Positions 54,284 to 64,000 of a stretch of 64,000 nucleotides of DNA are shown piece by piece (the first letter of the stretch is position 1; every line of letters starts with the position of its first letter). The notes under the pieces were generated by a model, which saw only the letters and a program-made list of their open reading frames with translations, did not search any database and was not told the origin of the DNA. The translations under genes and the position numbers were made by a program. The DNA comes from an uncultured Thiohalocapsa sp. (GTDB lineage: Bacteria; Pseudomonadota; Gammaproteobacteria; Chromatiales; Chromatiaceae), in the NCBI RefSeq assembly GCF_913062725.1, contig NZ_CAJXWY010000004.1:1-64000 (forward strand), read 5' to 3'.

Positions 54284-55072
54284 TCAACCCCGCAGCGCAT
54301 AGATGTCGCCGGAGTTCGCCTGCGCCGGGAGCGCATCCAGCCAGGCGCGAATACCATCGGCATTCGTCCAGGCCGTATGCAGCAAATGCTGACTCTCGCC
54401 GAGCGCCGCATTGAAACGATAGGCCCCGAGCCGCTGACACTCCAGCAGCGCCGCCCTGGCCACCGGCCGCTGGATGGTGGTGAACTCGAACGAGAAGGCC
54501 GGCGGCGCCTGGCTGAGCCCCCGCAGCACCTGATCCTCATAGCCCTCGACATCGATCTTCACGAAGCGCGGCGCACCGAAGCGCTGGATGAGCGCATCCA
54601 GCGTCGTCACCGGCACCTGCAGCCGCTGCTCCCAGCGCTGGCCCTGCCAAGAGGGTGCGCCTGCGGCGGCGCGGATGAAATCGGGCGACGCCGTGCTGAT
54701 GGTGGGATTATCCAGATTCAGGTGCATGGTCGCCGTGCCGGGGGCGGCCCCCACCGCCGCCTGCACGACGCTCACCTGCCCATCGCGACCGTAGAGCAGC
54801 CGCAACAGATGCGCCAGCAGCGGCTGCGGCTCCACCGCGACCACCCGCATCCCCAGGCGGCGGAAGCTCGCCACCCGGTCGCCGACGTGGGCGCCGATGT
54901 CGAACACCAAATCCCCGCGCCCGGCGAAGCGCGCGTGCATGCGGTCCAGGGCGCCGCGGCGGTGGGGCCGGTAGTAGATGCCGAGCGAGCGCAGCACGCC
55001 GAGCAGCCCGCGCACCGGCCCCGGCAGCCGCAGCCTCCCCGGCCCCGAGCCGGCCGACGCGCTGCGGCGCAC
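54284..55072 (-). CDS. FkbM-family methyltransferase coupled to opgH
   Basis: 262 aa from GTG 55072, just past the opgH stop at 55075-55077. Class I SAM site: LVFDIGAHVGDRVASF, then VVAVEPQPLLAHLLRLLYG, followed by FVKIDVEGYEDQVLRGLSQ, all FkbM features. FkbM enzymes typically O-methylate sugars or polyketides. Co-transcription with the glucan synthase gene suggests it methylates osmoregulated periplasmic glucan; that is inference. Two 104-bp repeats follow. Confidence 0.78.
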   Translation of the reverse strand: MRRSASAGSGPGRLRLPGPVRGLLGVLRSLGIYYRPHRRGALDRMHARFAGRGDLVFDIGAHVGDRVASFRRLGMRVVAVEPQPLLAHLLRLLYGRDGQVSVVQAAVGAAPGTATMHLNLDNPTISTASPDFIRAAAGAPSWQGQRWEQRLQVPVTTLDALIQRFGAPRFVKIDVEGYEDQVLRGLSQAPPAFSFEFTTIQRPVARAALLECQRLGAYRFNAALGESQHLLHTAWTNADGIRAWLDALPAQANSGDIYALRG

Positions 55073-55074
55073 CG

Positions 55075-56925
55075 TCAGTCCACGCGCTCGGCCGCCGCCT
55101 CGCCGAGCGGCAGGTACGGCGGCAGTGGCCGCGACGCCAGCGCCGGCAAGTGCAGGGCGGCCACCGCCGGCGCCGGCAGCGTCTCCTCCGGAATCCGCCA
55201 CAGGCCGATGCGTGCGACCAAATGGCCGAGCACCGGCACCGACGTCACGACCGCCACCGGCACGGCGGCGAGGGCAATGGCGAAGAAGGGCGAGAAGAAG
55301 AGCGCACCCGGCGGGCTGAACCAGGCGAACCAAGCCACACCGATGCCCCCGAACAGCGTCTGCGGCCACAGCCGGCGCAGCGCCGCCAGGGGGCTGACCC
55401 AGTGCACCGCACGCCGCTGCGCCCCCCACACCGCCGCCCGACCGAGCGCCAATCCCGCGATGAACACCGCATGGCCCACGGCGAGGATGGGCGCCATGAC
55501 AACGGAAAAGGCCATGTCGCCGACGGCACCCGCCAGCAGACGCCCACCGCCGCCGAACCGCAGCCGTCGGTCGCGATCCAGTGCCACCTCCAGCAACGCC
55601 CCGATCTTGGGCGCAAACGCCATGCCCATACTCAGCGCAAACACGGCGAGCCCGGGGCCGGCGTGGAAGCTGGGCCCGCTGTCGAAGGCCAGCGGCAGCG
55701 CGAACAACAGCATCAGCAACACCCAGGCGGTGGAGCCGATGAAGCCGCCGGTGGCGAGGGCCAGATTCACGCGGCTCACCGGGTGCAGCGCGGGCCAGCG
55801 CAGCAGCTTGAAGTACTGCATGTTGCCGTGACACCAGCGCAGGTCGCGGCGCAGATATTCCGTGAGCGTGGTTGGTGTTTCTTCCCAACTGCCGCTCTCG
55901 AGCAGCATCACCCGCACCTCGTAGCCGGCGCGGCGCATCAGTGCGGCCTCCACCTGATCGTGGCTCAGCACCCAGCCGGCCAGTGGTCCGCGTCCCGGCA
56001 GCGGCGCCAGGTGGCAATGCGCCATGAAGGGCTGCAGACGGATCAGCGCGTTGTGTCCCCAGTAGGGGCCCGCGTCCTGCTGCCACCAGGCGTTGCCGGC
56101 GGTGAAGCCGTTCATCAGCATGCGCATGCCAAACTGCAGCGGCCGGGCGAAGGCGCTGGTGGTGGGCAGGCCCGCCATCAGGGATTGCAGAATGCCAAGC
56201 TCGGGCGCCTGCTGCAGGGTGCGCACCATGCGCAGGATGACATCCGCTTCCATCAGGCTGTCGGCATCGAGCACCAGCATGAAGTCGTGCTGGTGGCCCC
56301 AGCGCTCGCAGAAGTCGCGGATGTTGCCGGCCTTGAAGCCCGGGTTGTCCAGCCGACGCCGGTAGGTGACCCCCATGCGCCCATGCCAGCGCTCGGCGAG
56401 GGCCTGCACCCGCGCCTCCTCGGCGGCGATGACCTCGGGCCAGTGGGAATCGCTCAGTACATAGACATGGAATCGATCCGCCACGCCGGAGGCCACCAGC
56501 CCCTCGATCATCACGTCCAGGTTGCGGCCCACCAGGTCCGCGTCCTCGTTACGGATACAGCTCACCAGCGCCGTGCTGGTGGTGACGGGGCTGCGGTCGG
56601 TGGCCTCCACCAGCGCCGGGCAAACGGTCCGCGCCAGATCGGGGCTGGTGCGTGCGAGTGACAGCCCGATGACGGCGTTCCAGAAGGCGATGGCGTTGAA
56701 GGGCACCGTCAGCGCGAAGAGGCCGGTGATGACCACGTCCAGGGCATCGAAGCCGCCGGCGGACAAGGTCCAGACCATGAGCGCGGTGGCGACCAGCAGG
56801 GTTGAGGTCACCAGCGCCGCAAATAGCTGACGGCGGCGGTGAACGGGCATGCCGGCAGCGATGGGCCGCCGGTCGGCGCCGCCATCGAGAGCGGTCGAAG
56901 GCTGCAGACTGCGCATGAAAGACAT
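55075..56925 (-). CDS. opgH: Glucans biosynthesis glucosyltransferase H (OpgH/MdoH)
   Basis: 616 aa from ATG 56925. Several hydrophobic helices flank a GT2 domain: FMLVLDADSLMEADVILRMV (Asp-x-Asp), QQDAGPYWGHNALIRLQPF, SHDQVEAALMRRAGYEVRV and the RRDLRWCHGNMQYFKLL acceptor motif. It polymerises UDP-glucose into periplasmic glucans at the inner membrane. It is shorter than the 850-residue E. coli enzyme, lacking the long N-terminal cytoplasmic region. opgG is not nearby in the window. Confidence 0.9.
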   Translation of the reverse strand: MSFMRSLQPSTALDGGADRRPIAAGMPVHRRRQLFAALVTSTLLVATALMVWTLSAGGFDALDVVITGLFALTVPFNAIAFWNAVIGLSLARTSPDLARTVCPALVEATDRSPVTTSTALVSCIRNEDADLVGRNLDVMIEGLVASGVADRFHVYVLSDSHWPEVIAAEEARVQALAERWHGRMGVTYRRRLDNPGFKAGNIRDFCERWGHQHDFMLVLDADSLMEADVILRMVRTLQQAPELGILQSLMAGLPTTSAFARPLQFGMRMLMNGFTAGNAWWQQDAGPYWGHNALIRLQPFMAHCHLAPLPGRGPLAGWVLSHDQVEAALMRRAGYEVRVMLLESGSWEETPTTLTEYLRRDLRWCHGNMQYFKLLRWPALHPVSRVNLALATGGFIGSTAWVLLMLLFALPLAFDSGPSFHAGPGLAVFALSMGMAFAPKIGALLEVALDRDRRLRFGGGGRLLAGAVGDMAFSVVMAPILAVGHAVFIAGLALGRAAVWGAQRRAVHWVSPLAALRRLWPQTLFGGIGVAWFAWFSPPGALFFSPFFAIALAAVPVAVVTSVPVLGHLVARIGLWRIPEETLPAPAVAALHLPALASRPLPPYLPLGEAAAERVD

Positions 56926-57174
56926 CCTGGATTCGGCTGGATGGCGCAGGGACCCGCGGGGCCGCGGCACGGCGAGCTCGCGGCGGGCAGACAGGAACCC
57001 GACACCCGACTTGCGCTCGTAATGAGGGAGATCCCTAATATTGCAAGGACCCCGAAGGTGCCGTGTCATCGAGCGTGCCCATCGCCGCGACTCGCCGCGC
57101 GCCGGCAAGGGCGGTGGGCTTTGAGCGCTGCTGACGCACAGGCCGGGACCTGTGCTGCGAACATCGGCAGCAGA

Positions 57175-57867
57175 TCAGGGTTGGTGGGGCTGGTCGGCAC
57201 CACCGGCGTCCGCCAGGGCTCGACGCAGGTGCTCCAGACGCGCTAGCAGATCGCCAACGGGCGCACCCCGCTCGCTCAGGCGGCGTTGCAGCGCATCGGC
57301 TTCATCCACGATGACGGCGAGCTGGGGGCCGTCGAAGAGCTCGCAGGCGGCGGCGAATTCCGCATCCGTCGCGCTCAGCAGCGACGGCGTCAGATCCTGG
57401 GGGCGGATGGGGCTCTGCGGATGCAGCAGATCGGCGACCAGGGGCTGTTCCAGGAGCCGGAAGTGGATCTCCCGCGCCGCCGTCTCGTCGGCGAGCTCCT
57501 GTTGCGCGGTCGGATCATCGCCGACATGACGCAGCAGCGTGCGCATGATGACAGCGATGAGCTTGCCCAGCCCCCGCTTCGCCTCGGTCTGGTCCTCCGG
57601 CAAGCCGCAGGCCTGCTCGTAGTGGCGCTCCAGATCGGCCTTCAGCGCCAGCACCGGATCGCTGCCCGCGTCCGCTGGCAGGTCCGCCGCCCGTTCCACC
57701 AGCTCCCGGAAGGCTTCCCGGAAGGCCTCCAGCGCCTCATGGTCCAGCCGCTGGGCCTCCAGCAACTGCTCCGGCGGTACTTCCCGGGGCGGCCATGCAA
57801 ACAGTGGATTCAGGTGCCGCCGGCGCAGGTGGCGCTCATGACGGCCGGGGTGCTGGGTGAATGACAT
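57175..57867 (-). CDS. Hypothetical protein, helical
   Basis: 230 aa, start MSFTQHPGRHERHLRRRHLN. After a basic, His-rich N-terminus the body is strongly helical with Glu/Ala/Leu heptads (EAFREAFRELVERAADL; LADETAAREIHFRLLEQPL; EADALQRRLSERG). No domain recognised. Coding character is good (biased third positions over its whole length). Divergent or independent of opgH, whose ATG lies 250 bases to its left. Confidence 0.65.
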   Translation of the reverse strand: MSFTQHPGRHERHLRRRHLNPLFAWPPREVPPEQLLEAQRLDHEALEAFREAFRELVERAADLPADAGSDPVLALKADLERHYEQACGLPEDQTEAKRGLGKLIAVIMRTLLRHVGDDPTAQQELADETAAREIHFRLLEQPLVADLLHPQSPIRPQDLTPSLLSATDAEFAAACELFDGPQLAVIVDEADALQRRLSERGAPVGDLLARLEHLRRALADAGGADQPHQP

Positions 57868-57966
57868 TGGCGGTTTGGAGGACCAGAAGGTAGGAACTGG
57901 GAGTTAAGGCAAGTGTGATCCGTCGACGAAGCGTTCCGCCGTGGCGGTCGGGGCCCGGCACCGGGC

Positions 57967-58833
57967 TCACAGCCCCTGGCCGATCGCTTCGTACAAGGCC
58001 GCATAGTCGGCATCGCCGTAGCCGGCGTCGATGGCCCGCTCGGCCGCCGCCGCCACCGCCGCCAGCAGTGCCGTGTCGAGCCCGGCCTCACCCATGACGT
58101 CCTCCATCAGCCGCACGTCCTTCAACAGATGCTTGAGCGGGAAATTGGCGCTGGCGTAGTCGTGCGCCAGGTACTTGCCGAGCTTTTTGTCGAAGGTGGG
58201 GGCATACAGTGCGCTGCCTCGCAGCACGGCCATGAATTGCTCCACGTCGAGACCGGCCTGGCGCACCAGGCCGAGGCTCAGCGAGAAGCTGGTGGTGAGT
58301 CCGGCGATGAGCTGATTCATGGCCAGCTTGAGCGCCGCCGCCTGACCGACCCCGCCGATATGACGCGGGGCCTGCGACAGCGCCTCGAGCACCGGCAGGC
58401 AGCGCTCATACAAGGCCTGATCGCCGCCGGCCATGACCAGCAGCTTGCCGTCGCGGGCCTCGGGCAGGCTGCCGAGCACCGGCGCTTCCAGATAGGCGCC
58501 GCCGGCGGCGGCCACGCGCTCGCTCAAGGTGCGGCTCTGCGCCGGTGCGATGGTCCCCATCTGCACGATGACGCGCCCGGCCAGCGCCGGCGCCGTCTCG
58601 TCGGTGAAGAGGGTCGCTGCGATGGCCGCGGCGTCGGCCAGCAGCAGCACCACCACGTCGGCATCGGCGATGGCGGCGGCAGGTGTCTGCGACAGACGAA
58701 TGCCGAGGGTGGCGAGGGGTGCCGCTTTGTCGGCGGTGCGATTCCACGCGCTCACAGCAAACCCCTGGGCCTTGAGGCGGATAGCGATCTCGCTGCCGAG
58801 CAGTCCGGTGCCGAGGATGCTGACCTGCATCAT
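57967..58833 (-). CDS. 3-hydroxyisobutyrate dehydrogenase-family oxidoreductase
   Basis: 288 aa. The N-terminal NAD(P) motif VSILGTGLLGSEIAIRLK, then APVLGSLPEARDGKLLVMAG (substrate segment), and GGVGQAAALKLAMNQLIAGL carrying the catalytic Lys, are the beta-hydroxyacid dehydrogenase signature. The substrate could be a short hydroxyacid, glyoxylate or succinic semialdehyde. ATG 58833 or the next ATG (58830) may be the start. Confidence 0.85.
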   Translation of the reverse strand: MMQVSILGTGLLGSEIAIRLKAQGFAVSAWNRTADKAAPLATLGIRLSQTPAAAIADADVVVLLLADAAAIAATLFTDETAPALAGRVIVQMGTIAPAQSRTLSERVAAAGGAYLEAPVLGSLPEARDGKLLVMAGGDQALYERCLPVLEALSQAPRHIGGVGQAAALKLAMNQLIAGLTTSFSLSLGLVRQAGLDVEQFMAVLRGSALYAPTFDKKLGKYLAHDYASANFPLKHLLKDVRLMEDVMGEAGLDTALLAAVAAAAERAIDAGYGDADYAALYEAIGQGL

Positions 58834-58938
58834 GAGCCTCTTTGGTGGTTGTTGGGCAATCGGTAGGGCCGTAGCGGGGCCGGCCGATGACCGCAGCGAC
58901 CCTGCCGATCTTCATCGGCGGGCGTCATCGGCGGGCGC

Positions 58939-59765
58939 TCAGCGGCTCGCGGCGGCGCCGCGCAGCATGGCGATGACGGGCGCCGTGTCGGGCCGCACGC
59001 CGCGCCAGAGCCGAAAGGACTCCGCCGCCTGCTCCACCAGCATGCCGAGGCCGTCCAGCGCCCGTGCGGCGCCCTGGGCCTCGCCCCAGCGGCAAAAGGG
59101 CGTCGGCGCATCGCCGTAGACCAGGTCGTAGACCCAGGCGTCGGCGGCCAGGAGCCCATGCGGCAACGCCGGCACCTCGCCGTCGAGCCCGCTGGAGGTG
59201 GCATTGATGATCAGATCGAAGGCGCGGCCTGCCAGGTCATCCAGCCCGCAGCCGTCGACCGCCGTTGCGGCAACGCCTTGGGCGAGCGCCAGTGCCTTGG
59301 CGGGCGTGCGATTGGCGATGGTGAGCGCCGCCGGGCCGGCCTCCAGCAGCGCGCCGAGCACACCGCGGGCGGCCCCGCCGGCACCGAGCAGCAGCACCCG
59401 CTGGCGCGTGAAGTCGAAGCCGTGGTTGTCGCGCAGGTCCCGAACCAGCCCGATGCCGTCGGTGTTATCGCCGCGCAGGCGCCCGTCGTCCAGCACGAGG
59501 ATGGTGTTGACGGCGCCGGCGGCTGCCGCGCGCTCGCTGCGGTCTGCCAGCAGGGCCCAGGCCTCCTGCTTGAACGGCACCGTCACATTCAGCCCGCGGC
59601 CGCCGTCGGCCACGAAGGCGCGCACGTCGCCGGCGAAGTCCTCCAGGCTGCCCAGAATACGCCCATAGTCCATGCGCTGGCCCGTCTGCCGGGCAAAGGC
59701 CGCATGAATCTGCGGCGATTTGCTGTGGGCGATGGGATTGCCGATGACGGCGTAGTGATCGGACA

Positions 59766-59766
<1 letters not shown>
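58939..59766 (-). CDS. aroE: Shikimate dehydrogenase
   Basis: 275 aa, start MSDHYAVIGNPIAHSKSPQI at 59766, overlapping the hemB stop by one base (TGATG). Typical signatures are VIGNPIAHSKSPQIH, GLNVTVPFKQEAW with the catalytic Lys, and LLLGAGGAARGVLGALLEAG (NADP site). It reduces 3-dehydroshikimate in aromatic amino acid biosynthesis. Confidence 0.95.
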
Positions 59767-60896
<1,130 letters not shown>

Positions 60897-60898
60897 TC

Positions 60899-61279
60899 AT
60901 GTCATTCAACGACCACGCAAACAGCCCCCACGTCATCGACATCGACCAGGAGCGCTTCGAGCAGGAGGTGATCCTCGCCTCCCGAACACTGCCGGTGCTG
61001 GTGGATTTCTGGGCGGATTGGTGCGCCCCCTGTCATCAGCTGGCACCACACCTGCACCGCGTCGTCGATGAGCTCGCCGGCGCCATCCGGCTCGCCAAGG
61101 TGGAGGTGGACGCGGGCGAGAACATGAAGCTTGCAGGCCACTTCCGGCTGCGCGGCTTTCCGACGGTCATCCTGTTCCAGGACGGCGAGGAGCGCGGGCG
61201 CTTCAGCGGCTCGCGCTCCAGTCACCAGATCCGCGCCTGGCTGCAGGAGCACCTGGGCGCCGGCGACGCGGCGGCCTGA
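60899..61279 (+). CDS. Thioredoxin-family protein
   Basis: 126 aa from ATG 60899. VLVDFWADWCAPCHQLAPHL contains a WCxPC active site (WCAPC), and FRLRGFPTVILFQDGEE keeps the cis-Pro. It matches thioredoxins with a short N-terminal extension, without signal peptide, so it is cytoplasmic. Divergent from hemB. Confidence 0.85.
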   Translation: MSFNDHANSPHVIDIDQERFEQEVILASRTLPVLVDFWADWCAPCHQLAPHLHRVVDELAGAIRLAKVEVDAGENMKLAGHFRLRGFPTVILFQDGEERGRFSGSRSSHQIRAWLQEHLGAGDAAA

Positions 61280-61377
61280 GGGCGAGCGGGCCGAGCCGGG
61301 ATGGCCCGAGCGCGCACGGCCGGCGGCGGCGCCGCGGAGGCGGCATGACGACATCGCCAAGCTGCCCCGGCACCGCC

Positions 61378-63075
61378 TCAGGCGGCGGCGAGCGGCGCCC
61401 GATCCGCCGCGCCCGGCGCCTGTTCGGCGGCACGGTTCAGCGCCGACAGCACCGCCCGCAGCGATGCACCGAGGGTATCCCGGTCGATGGCCGCGCCCGG
61501 CACCTGCCGACCTTCGATGTCCAGCAGCACATAGGCCGCGGCCTCCGCATCCGTGCCCGCGCCGATGGCGTGCTCCTGGTAGTCGACCACCTTCACCTCG
61601 GTGCCGAAGGCCCGCCGCCAGGCATCCGCAAAAGCCGCAATGGCGCCCTCGCCCTCGCCGGTGATGGCACGCTCGACATCGCTGGCCTGAACGCGTGCCT
61701 CGATGCGCTCGCGGCCGTTGCGGTGCAGCCGGTAGCCCGCGAGGCGGGTCGGTGCCTGCCGGCCATCGTGCACGAAATGCGCTTGGAACAGCGCATGGAT
61801 GCGCTCAGCATCGATGATGCCGCCGCGCTGCTCGCTCTCGCGCTGCACGATGGGCGCCAGCGCCTGTTGCAGCCAGCGCGGCAGATTCAGGCCGTAGTCG
61901 CGCTCGAGCACGAAGGCGATGCCGCCCTTGCCGGACTGGCTGTTGACACGGATGACGGCCTCGTAGCTGCGACCGATATCCGCCGGATCGATGGGCAGAT
62001 AGGCCACCTGCCAGGGCAGATCCTCGGCGGCACGCTGATGGCGCAGGGACTTGCCGATGGCGTCCTGATGGCTGCCGGAGAAGGCGGTGTACACCAGCTC
62101 CCCCACCCAGGGGTGGCGCGGATGGCAGGCGATACCCGTGCAGCGCTCGGTCACGGCGATGATCCGGTCCGGGTCCGACAGGTCCAGCTGGGGATCGACG
62201 CCCTGGCTGTAGAGATTCATGGCCACGGTCACCAAGTCCATGTTGCCGGTGCGCTCGCCGTTACCGAGCAGCGTGCCCTCCAGCCGGTCGGCGCCGGCCA
62301 ACAGACCCAGCTCCGCCGCCGCCGCGGCCCCGCCACGGTCGTTATGGGTATGCAGCGACACGATCACCGCCTCGCGCCGGTCCAACTGGCGGCAGAACCA
62401 CTCCACCTGATCCGCGAAGACGTTCGGGCTCGCCGACTCCACCGTCGCCGGCAGGTTGACGATGCAGGGCGCCGCCGGCGTCGGCTGCCACACGTCCAGC
62501 ACGGCGTTGACCACCTCGATGGCATACTCCGGCTCGGTCTGCGAGAAGCTCTCCGGCGAGTATTGAAAGGTCCAGCGGGTGCCGGGGTACTTGGCCGCCT
62601 CGCGCTGCACCAGCTCGGCGCCGCGCACGGCGATGGCCTTCACATCTGCACGCTCGGCGCCGAACACCCATTCGCGCTGCACCGGCGACGTGCTGTTGTA
62701 GACATGCACGATCGCCTGGTGCACGCCATCCAGCGCCGCGAAGGTACGCTGAATGAGGTCCTCCCGGGCTTGGGTGAGCACCTGGATGGTCACATCTTCG
62801 GGGATCTGGCGTTCCTCGATGAGCCAGCGCACGAAGTCATGGTCGGGCTGGCTCGCGGACGGAAAGCCCACCTCGATCTCCTTCAGCCCGATGGCCACCA
62901 GCAGCCGCCACAGCGCCTGCTTCTGCGCAACACTCATGGGCGCCAGCAGCGCCTGGTTGCCGTCGCGCAGGTCCACGCTGGCCCAGCGCGGAGCGCGGCT
63001 GATGGTGCGGTCCGGCCAGCTGCGGTCGGCGAGCTGGACGGTCGGAGCGGGGCGGTATTTGCGGTGATCGAACAT
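61378..63075 (-). CDS. leuA: 2-isopropylmalate synthase (type 2)
   Basis: 565 aa. APRWASVDLRDGNQALLAPM, LLVAIGLKEIEVGFPSASQP and VSLHTHNDRGGAAAAAELGL (metal-binding His pair) mark the DRE-TIM metallolyase domain of the longer, yeast-like LeuA group. The C-terminal leucine-responsive domain follows. It makes 2-isopropylmalate from 2-oxoisovalerate and acetyl-CoA. Divergent from an Lrp-type regulator gene with 347 bases between. Confidence 0.94.
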   Translation of the reverse strand: MFDHRKYRPAPTVQLADRSWPDRTISRAPRWASVDLRDGNQALLAPMSVAQKQALWRLLVAIGLKEIEVGFPSASQPDHDFVRWLIEERQIPEDVTIQVLTQAREDLIQRTFAALDGVHQAIVHVYNSTSPVQREWVFGAERADVKAIAVRGAELVQREAAKYPGTRWTFQYSPESFSQTEPEYAIEVVNAVLDVWQPTPAAPCIVNLPATVESASPNVFADQVEWFCRQLDRREAVIVSLHTHNDRGGAAAAAELGLLAGADRLEGTLLGNGERTGNMDLVTVAMNLYSQGVDPQLDLSDPDRIIAVTERCTGIACHPRHPWVGELVYTAFSGSHQDAIGKSLRHQRAAEDLPWQVAYLPIDPADIGRSYEAVIRVNSQSGKGGIAFVLERDYGLNLPRWLQQALAPIVQRESEQRGGIIDAERIHALFQAHFVHDGRQAPTRLAGYRLHRNGRERIEARVQASDVERAITGEGEGAIAAFADAWRRAFGTEVKVVDYQEHAIGAGTDAEAAAYVLLDIEGRQVPGAAIDRDTLGASLRAVLSALNRAAEQAPGAADRAPLAAA

Positions 63076-63086
63076 GGTCAGGCGCT

Positions 63087-63135
63087 AGGTTCTGGGGGTT
63101 AGGTTCTGGGGGCTGGGGTCGAGGTTCTGGGTTCG
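63087..63135. repeat. Short tandem repeat upstream of leuA
   Basis: Three imperfect copies of AGGTTCTGGGGGTT occur in 50 bases, reading in leuA orientation as AACCCCCAGAACCT. They lie 10-60 bases upstream of the leuA ATG, in its leader. No leucine-rich leader peptide was seen here. Confidence 0.4.
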
Positions 63136-63330
63136 AGGGTTGGCGGCTCCGGACTGCGCCGGGTTACGGCCGCAGGCGTGGGAGCCACTGGCGCGGGCCG
63201 TCGCCTTGTGGGCTTGGCCCCCGCCGGCTTGTGGCCGACGCTGCATAGTCTGCGCGCATCGACCCCGCAGGTGATTGCGAATATGCCCCATGGATCGGCT
63301 TAATTGGCAATAATCTGTCGCATATAGCGC

Positions 63331-63371
63331 CTGTTGCGCAATTTGAACTATATTTTGCAAATCTGCGCAGT
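63331..63371. promoter_or_regulatory. A/T-rich promoter and possible Lrp-site upstream of lrp-type gene
   Basis: TTGCGCA ... TATATT ... TTTGCAAA ... TGCGCA: an A/T-rich stretch with a -10-like TATATT (63349-63354), flanked by TGCGCA on both sides. This is plausible for autoregulation by an Lrp/AsnC protein, but it is not a defined consensus. Confidence 0.35.
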
Positions 63372-63422
63372 ACTAAACACGGACGTCAGAAGAGCCGCCC
63401 CCAGCCCCCAGCCCATCGACGC

Positions 63423-63884
63423 ATGCTCGACAACTACGACAAACGCATTCTCGACATCCTGCAGCAGGATGGACGCATCAGTAACCAGGAGCTCGCCGAT
63501 CGCATCGGGCTGTCACCATCGCCCTGTCTGCGACGGGTGCGGGCGCTGGAGGAGGCCGGCATCATCGAAGGCTACCGGGCGCTGCTGAGCGCCAAGGCAC
63601 TGGGGCTGAACCTCATCGCCTTCCTCAGCATCGCCATGGACCGGCACACGCCCGAGCGCTTCGCCAATTTCGACGCCCGGGTGGCGGCCATGCCGGAGGT
63701 GCTGGAATGCTTCCTCATCACCGGCCGCGACGCCGACTACCAGCTCAAGGTCATCGTCCGCGACATGGACGCCTACCAGGACCTGCTGCTGAACAAGCTG
63801 ACCCGCATCGAGGGCGTGAGCGGCGTGCACTCCAGCTTCGTGCTGCGGCGCGTGGTGGAGCGCACGACACTGCCGGTGACGTGA
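63423..63884 (+). CDS. Lrp/AsnC-family transcription regulator
   Basis: 153 aa. N-terminal HTH: DNYDKRILDILQQDGRISNQ, then LADRIGLSPSPCLRRVRALE (the classic Lrp helix-turn-helix). The C-terminal RAM domain follows: VLECFLITGRDADYQLKVIV. It is divergent from leuA and upstream of another gene starting at 63948, which may be its target. Confidence 0.9.
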   Translation: MLDNYDKRILDILQQDGRISNQELADRIGLSPSPCLRRVRALEEAGIIEGYRALLSAKALGLNLIAFLSIAMDRHTPERFANFDARVAAMPEVLECFLITGRDADYQLKVIVRDMDAYQDLLLNKLTRIEGVSGVHSSFVLRRVVERTTLPVT

Positions 63885-63947
63885 GACAAACGCAGCCGCC
63901 CCCGGCCAGCGCCGGCGGCGGGCTGCCCCGAAGGTACGGGAGAAAAG

Positions 63948-64000
63948 ATGCCAATGCCCGACGAGCACACAACTCAGCAGCGCACCGGCCGTTATTTCGT
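63948..64000 (+). CDS. Start of a gene running off the window edge
   Basis: ATG 63948 preceded by GGGAGAAAAG. The 17 visible codons read MPMPDEHTTQQRTGRYF. Too short to identify; it is on the same strand as the Lrp gene, 64 bases downstream of its stop. Confidence 0.4.
   Translation, partial: MPMPDEHTTQQRTGRYF

Noticed and set aside
55150-56661. Rightward open frame opposite opgH
   Set aside because: Shadow of opgH, Arg/His/Gln-rich, no RBS.
63085-63360. Leader peptide for leuA attenuation
   Set aside because: The leftward frame has no run of leucine codons and no terminator/antiterminator pair was seen.

Overview
The window is a high-GC gammaproteobacterial chromosome segment. The NrdA type with two ATP-cones, the def-fmt-rsmB / dprA-smg-topA-tsaC locus, ubiUV, ntrYX-trkAH, a RuBisCO-like protein and a nifA remnant point to Chromatiales, most likely Ectothiorhodospiraceae. 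That assignment is inference from gene content. No rRNA, tRNA or CRISPR array was seen.

1-7 kb is accessory DNA. It holds a PD-(D/E)XK nuclease-like gene, a nifA fragment whose AAA+ centre is deleted, a broken ParE-type toxin-antitoxin pair, and an A/T-richer island of two sulfotransferases (one frameshifted) and two glycosyltransferase-like genes. 7-21.6 kb carries a DUF4914/PEPCK-like protein and the class Ia ribonucleotide reductase genes. nrdA has an in-frame intein whose +1 residue is Gly, and its promoter carries paired NrdR boxes and a DnaA box. nrdB lies about 2.8 kb downstream, separated by a passenger block (pRiA4b ORF-3 remnant, small membrane proteins, psiE, a DUF3298-like protein). 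A SWIM/SNF2 helicase follows.

21.7-29.6 kb holds ubiV and ubiU (oxygen-independent ubiquinone hydroxylation), a YhcC-type radical SAM protein, yjbQ with a form IV RuBisCO-like gene, an Mqo-like flavoprotein and two small genes. 29.8-48.2 kb is the conserved housekeeping core. One leftward gene string runs def, fmt, rsmB, a DUF4390 gene, ntrY, ntrX, trkA, trkH. The opposite arm runs rightward: LysM protein, dprA, smg, topA, tsaC and a coclaurine N-methyltransferase-like gene.

48.2-54.3 kb has a leftward cluster of MDR dehydrogenase, atypical PTPS/QueD homologue, GT4 glycosyltransferase, methyltransferase and Rof. The middle four look like an uncharacterised pathway, perhaps making a modified pterin glycoside. 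The cluster is interrupted by a RES-Xre toxin-antitoxin pair, IS91-like and tnpB remnants with an orphan IS200/IS605 right end (omega-RNA-like), and two 104-bp inverted-repeat elements. 54.3-64 kb carries opgH coupled to an FkbM methyltransferase, a hypothetical, a beta-hydroxyacid dehydrogenase, hemB-aroE, a thioredoxin, leuA and a divergent Lrp regulator.
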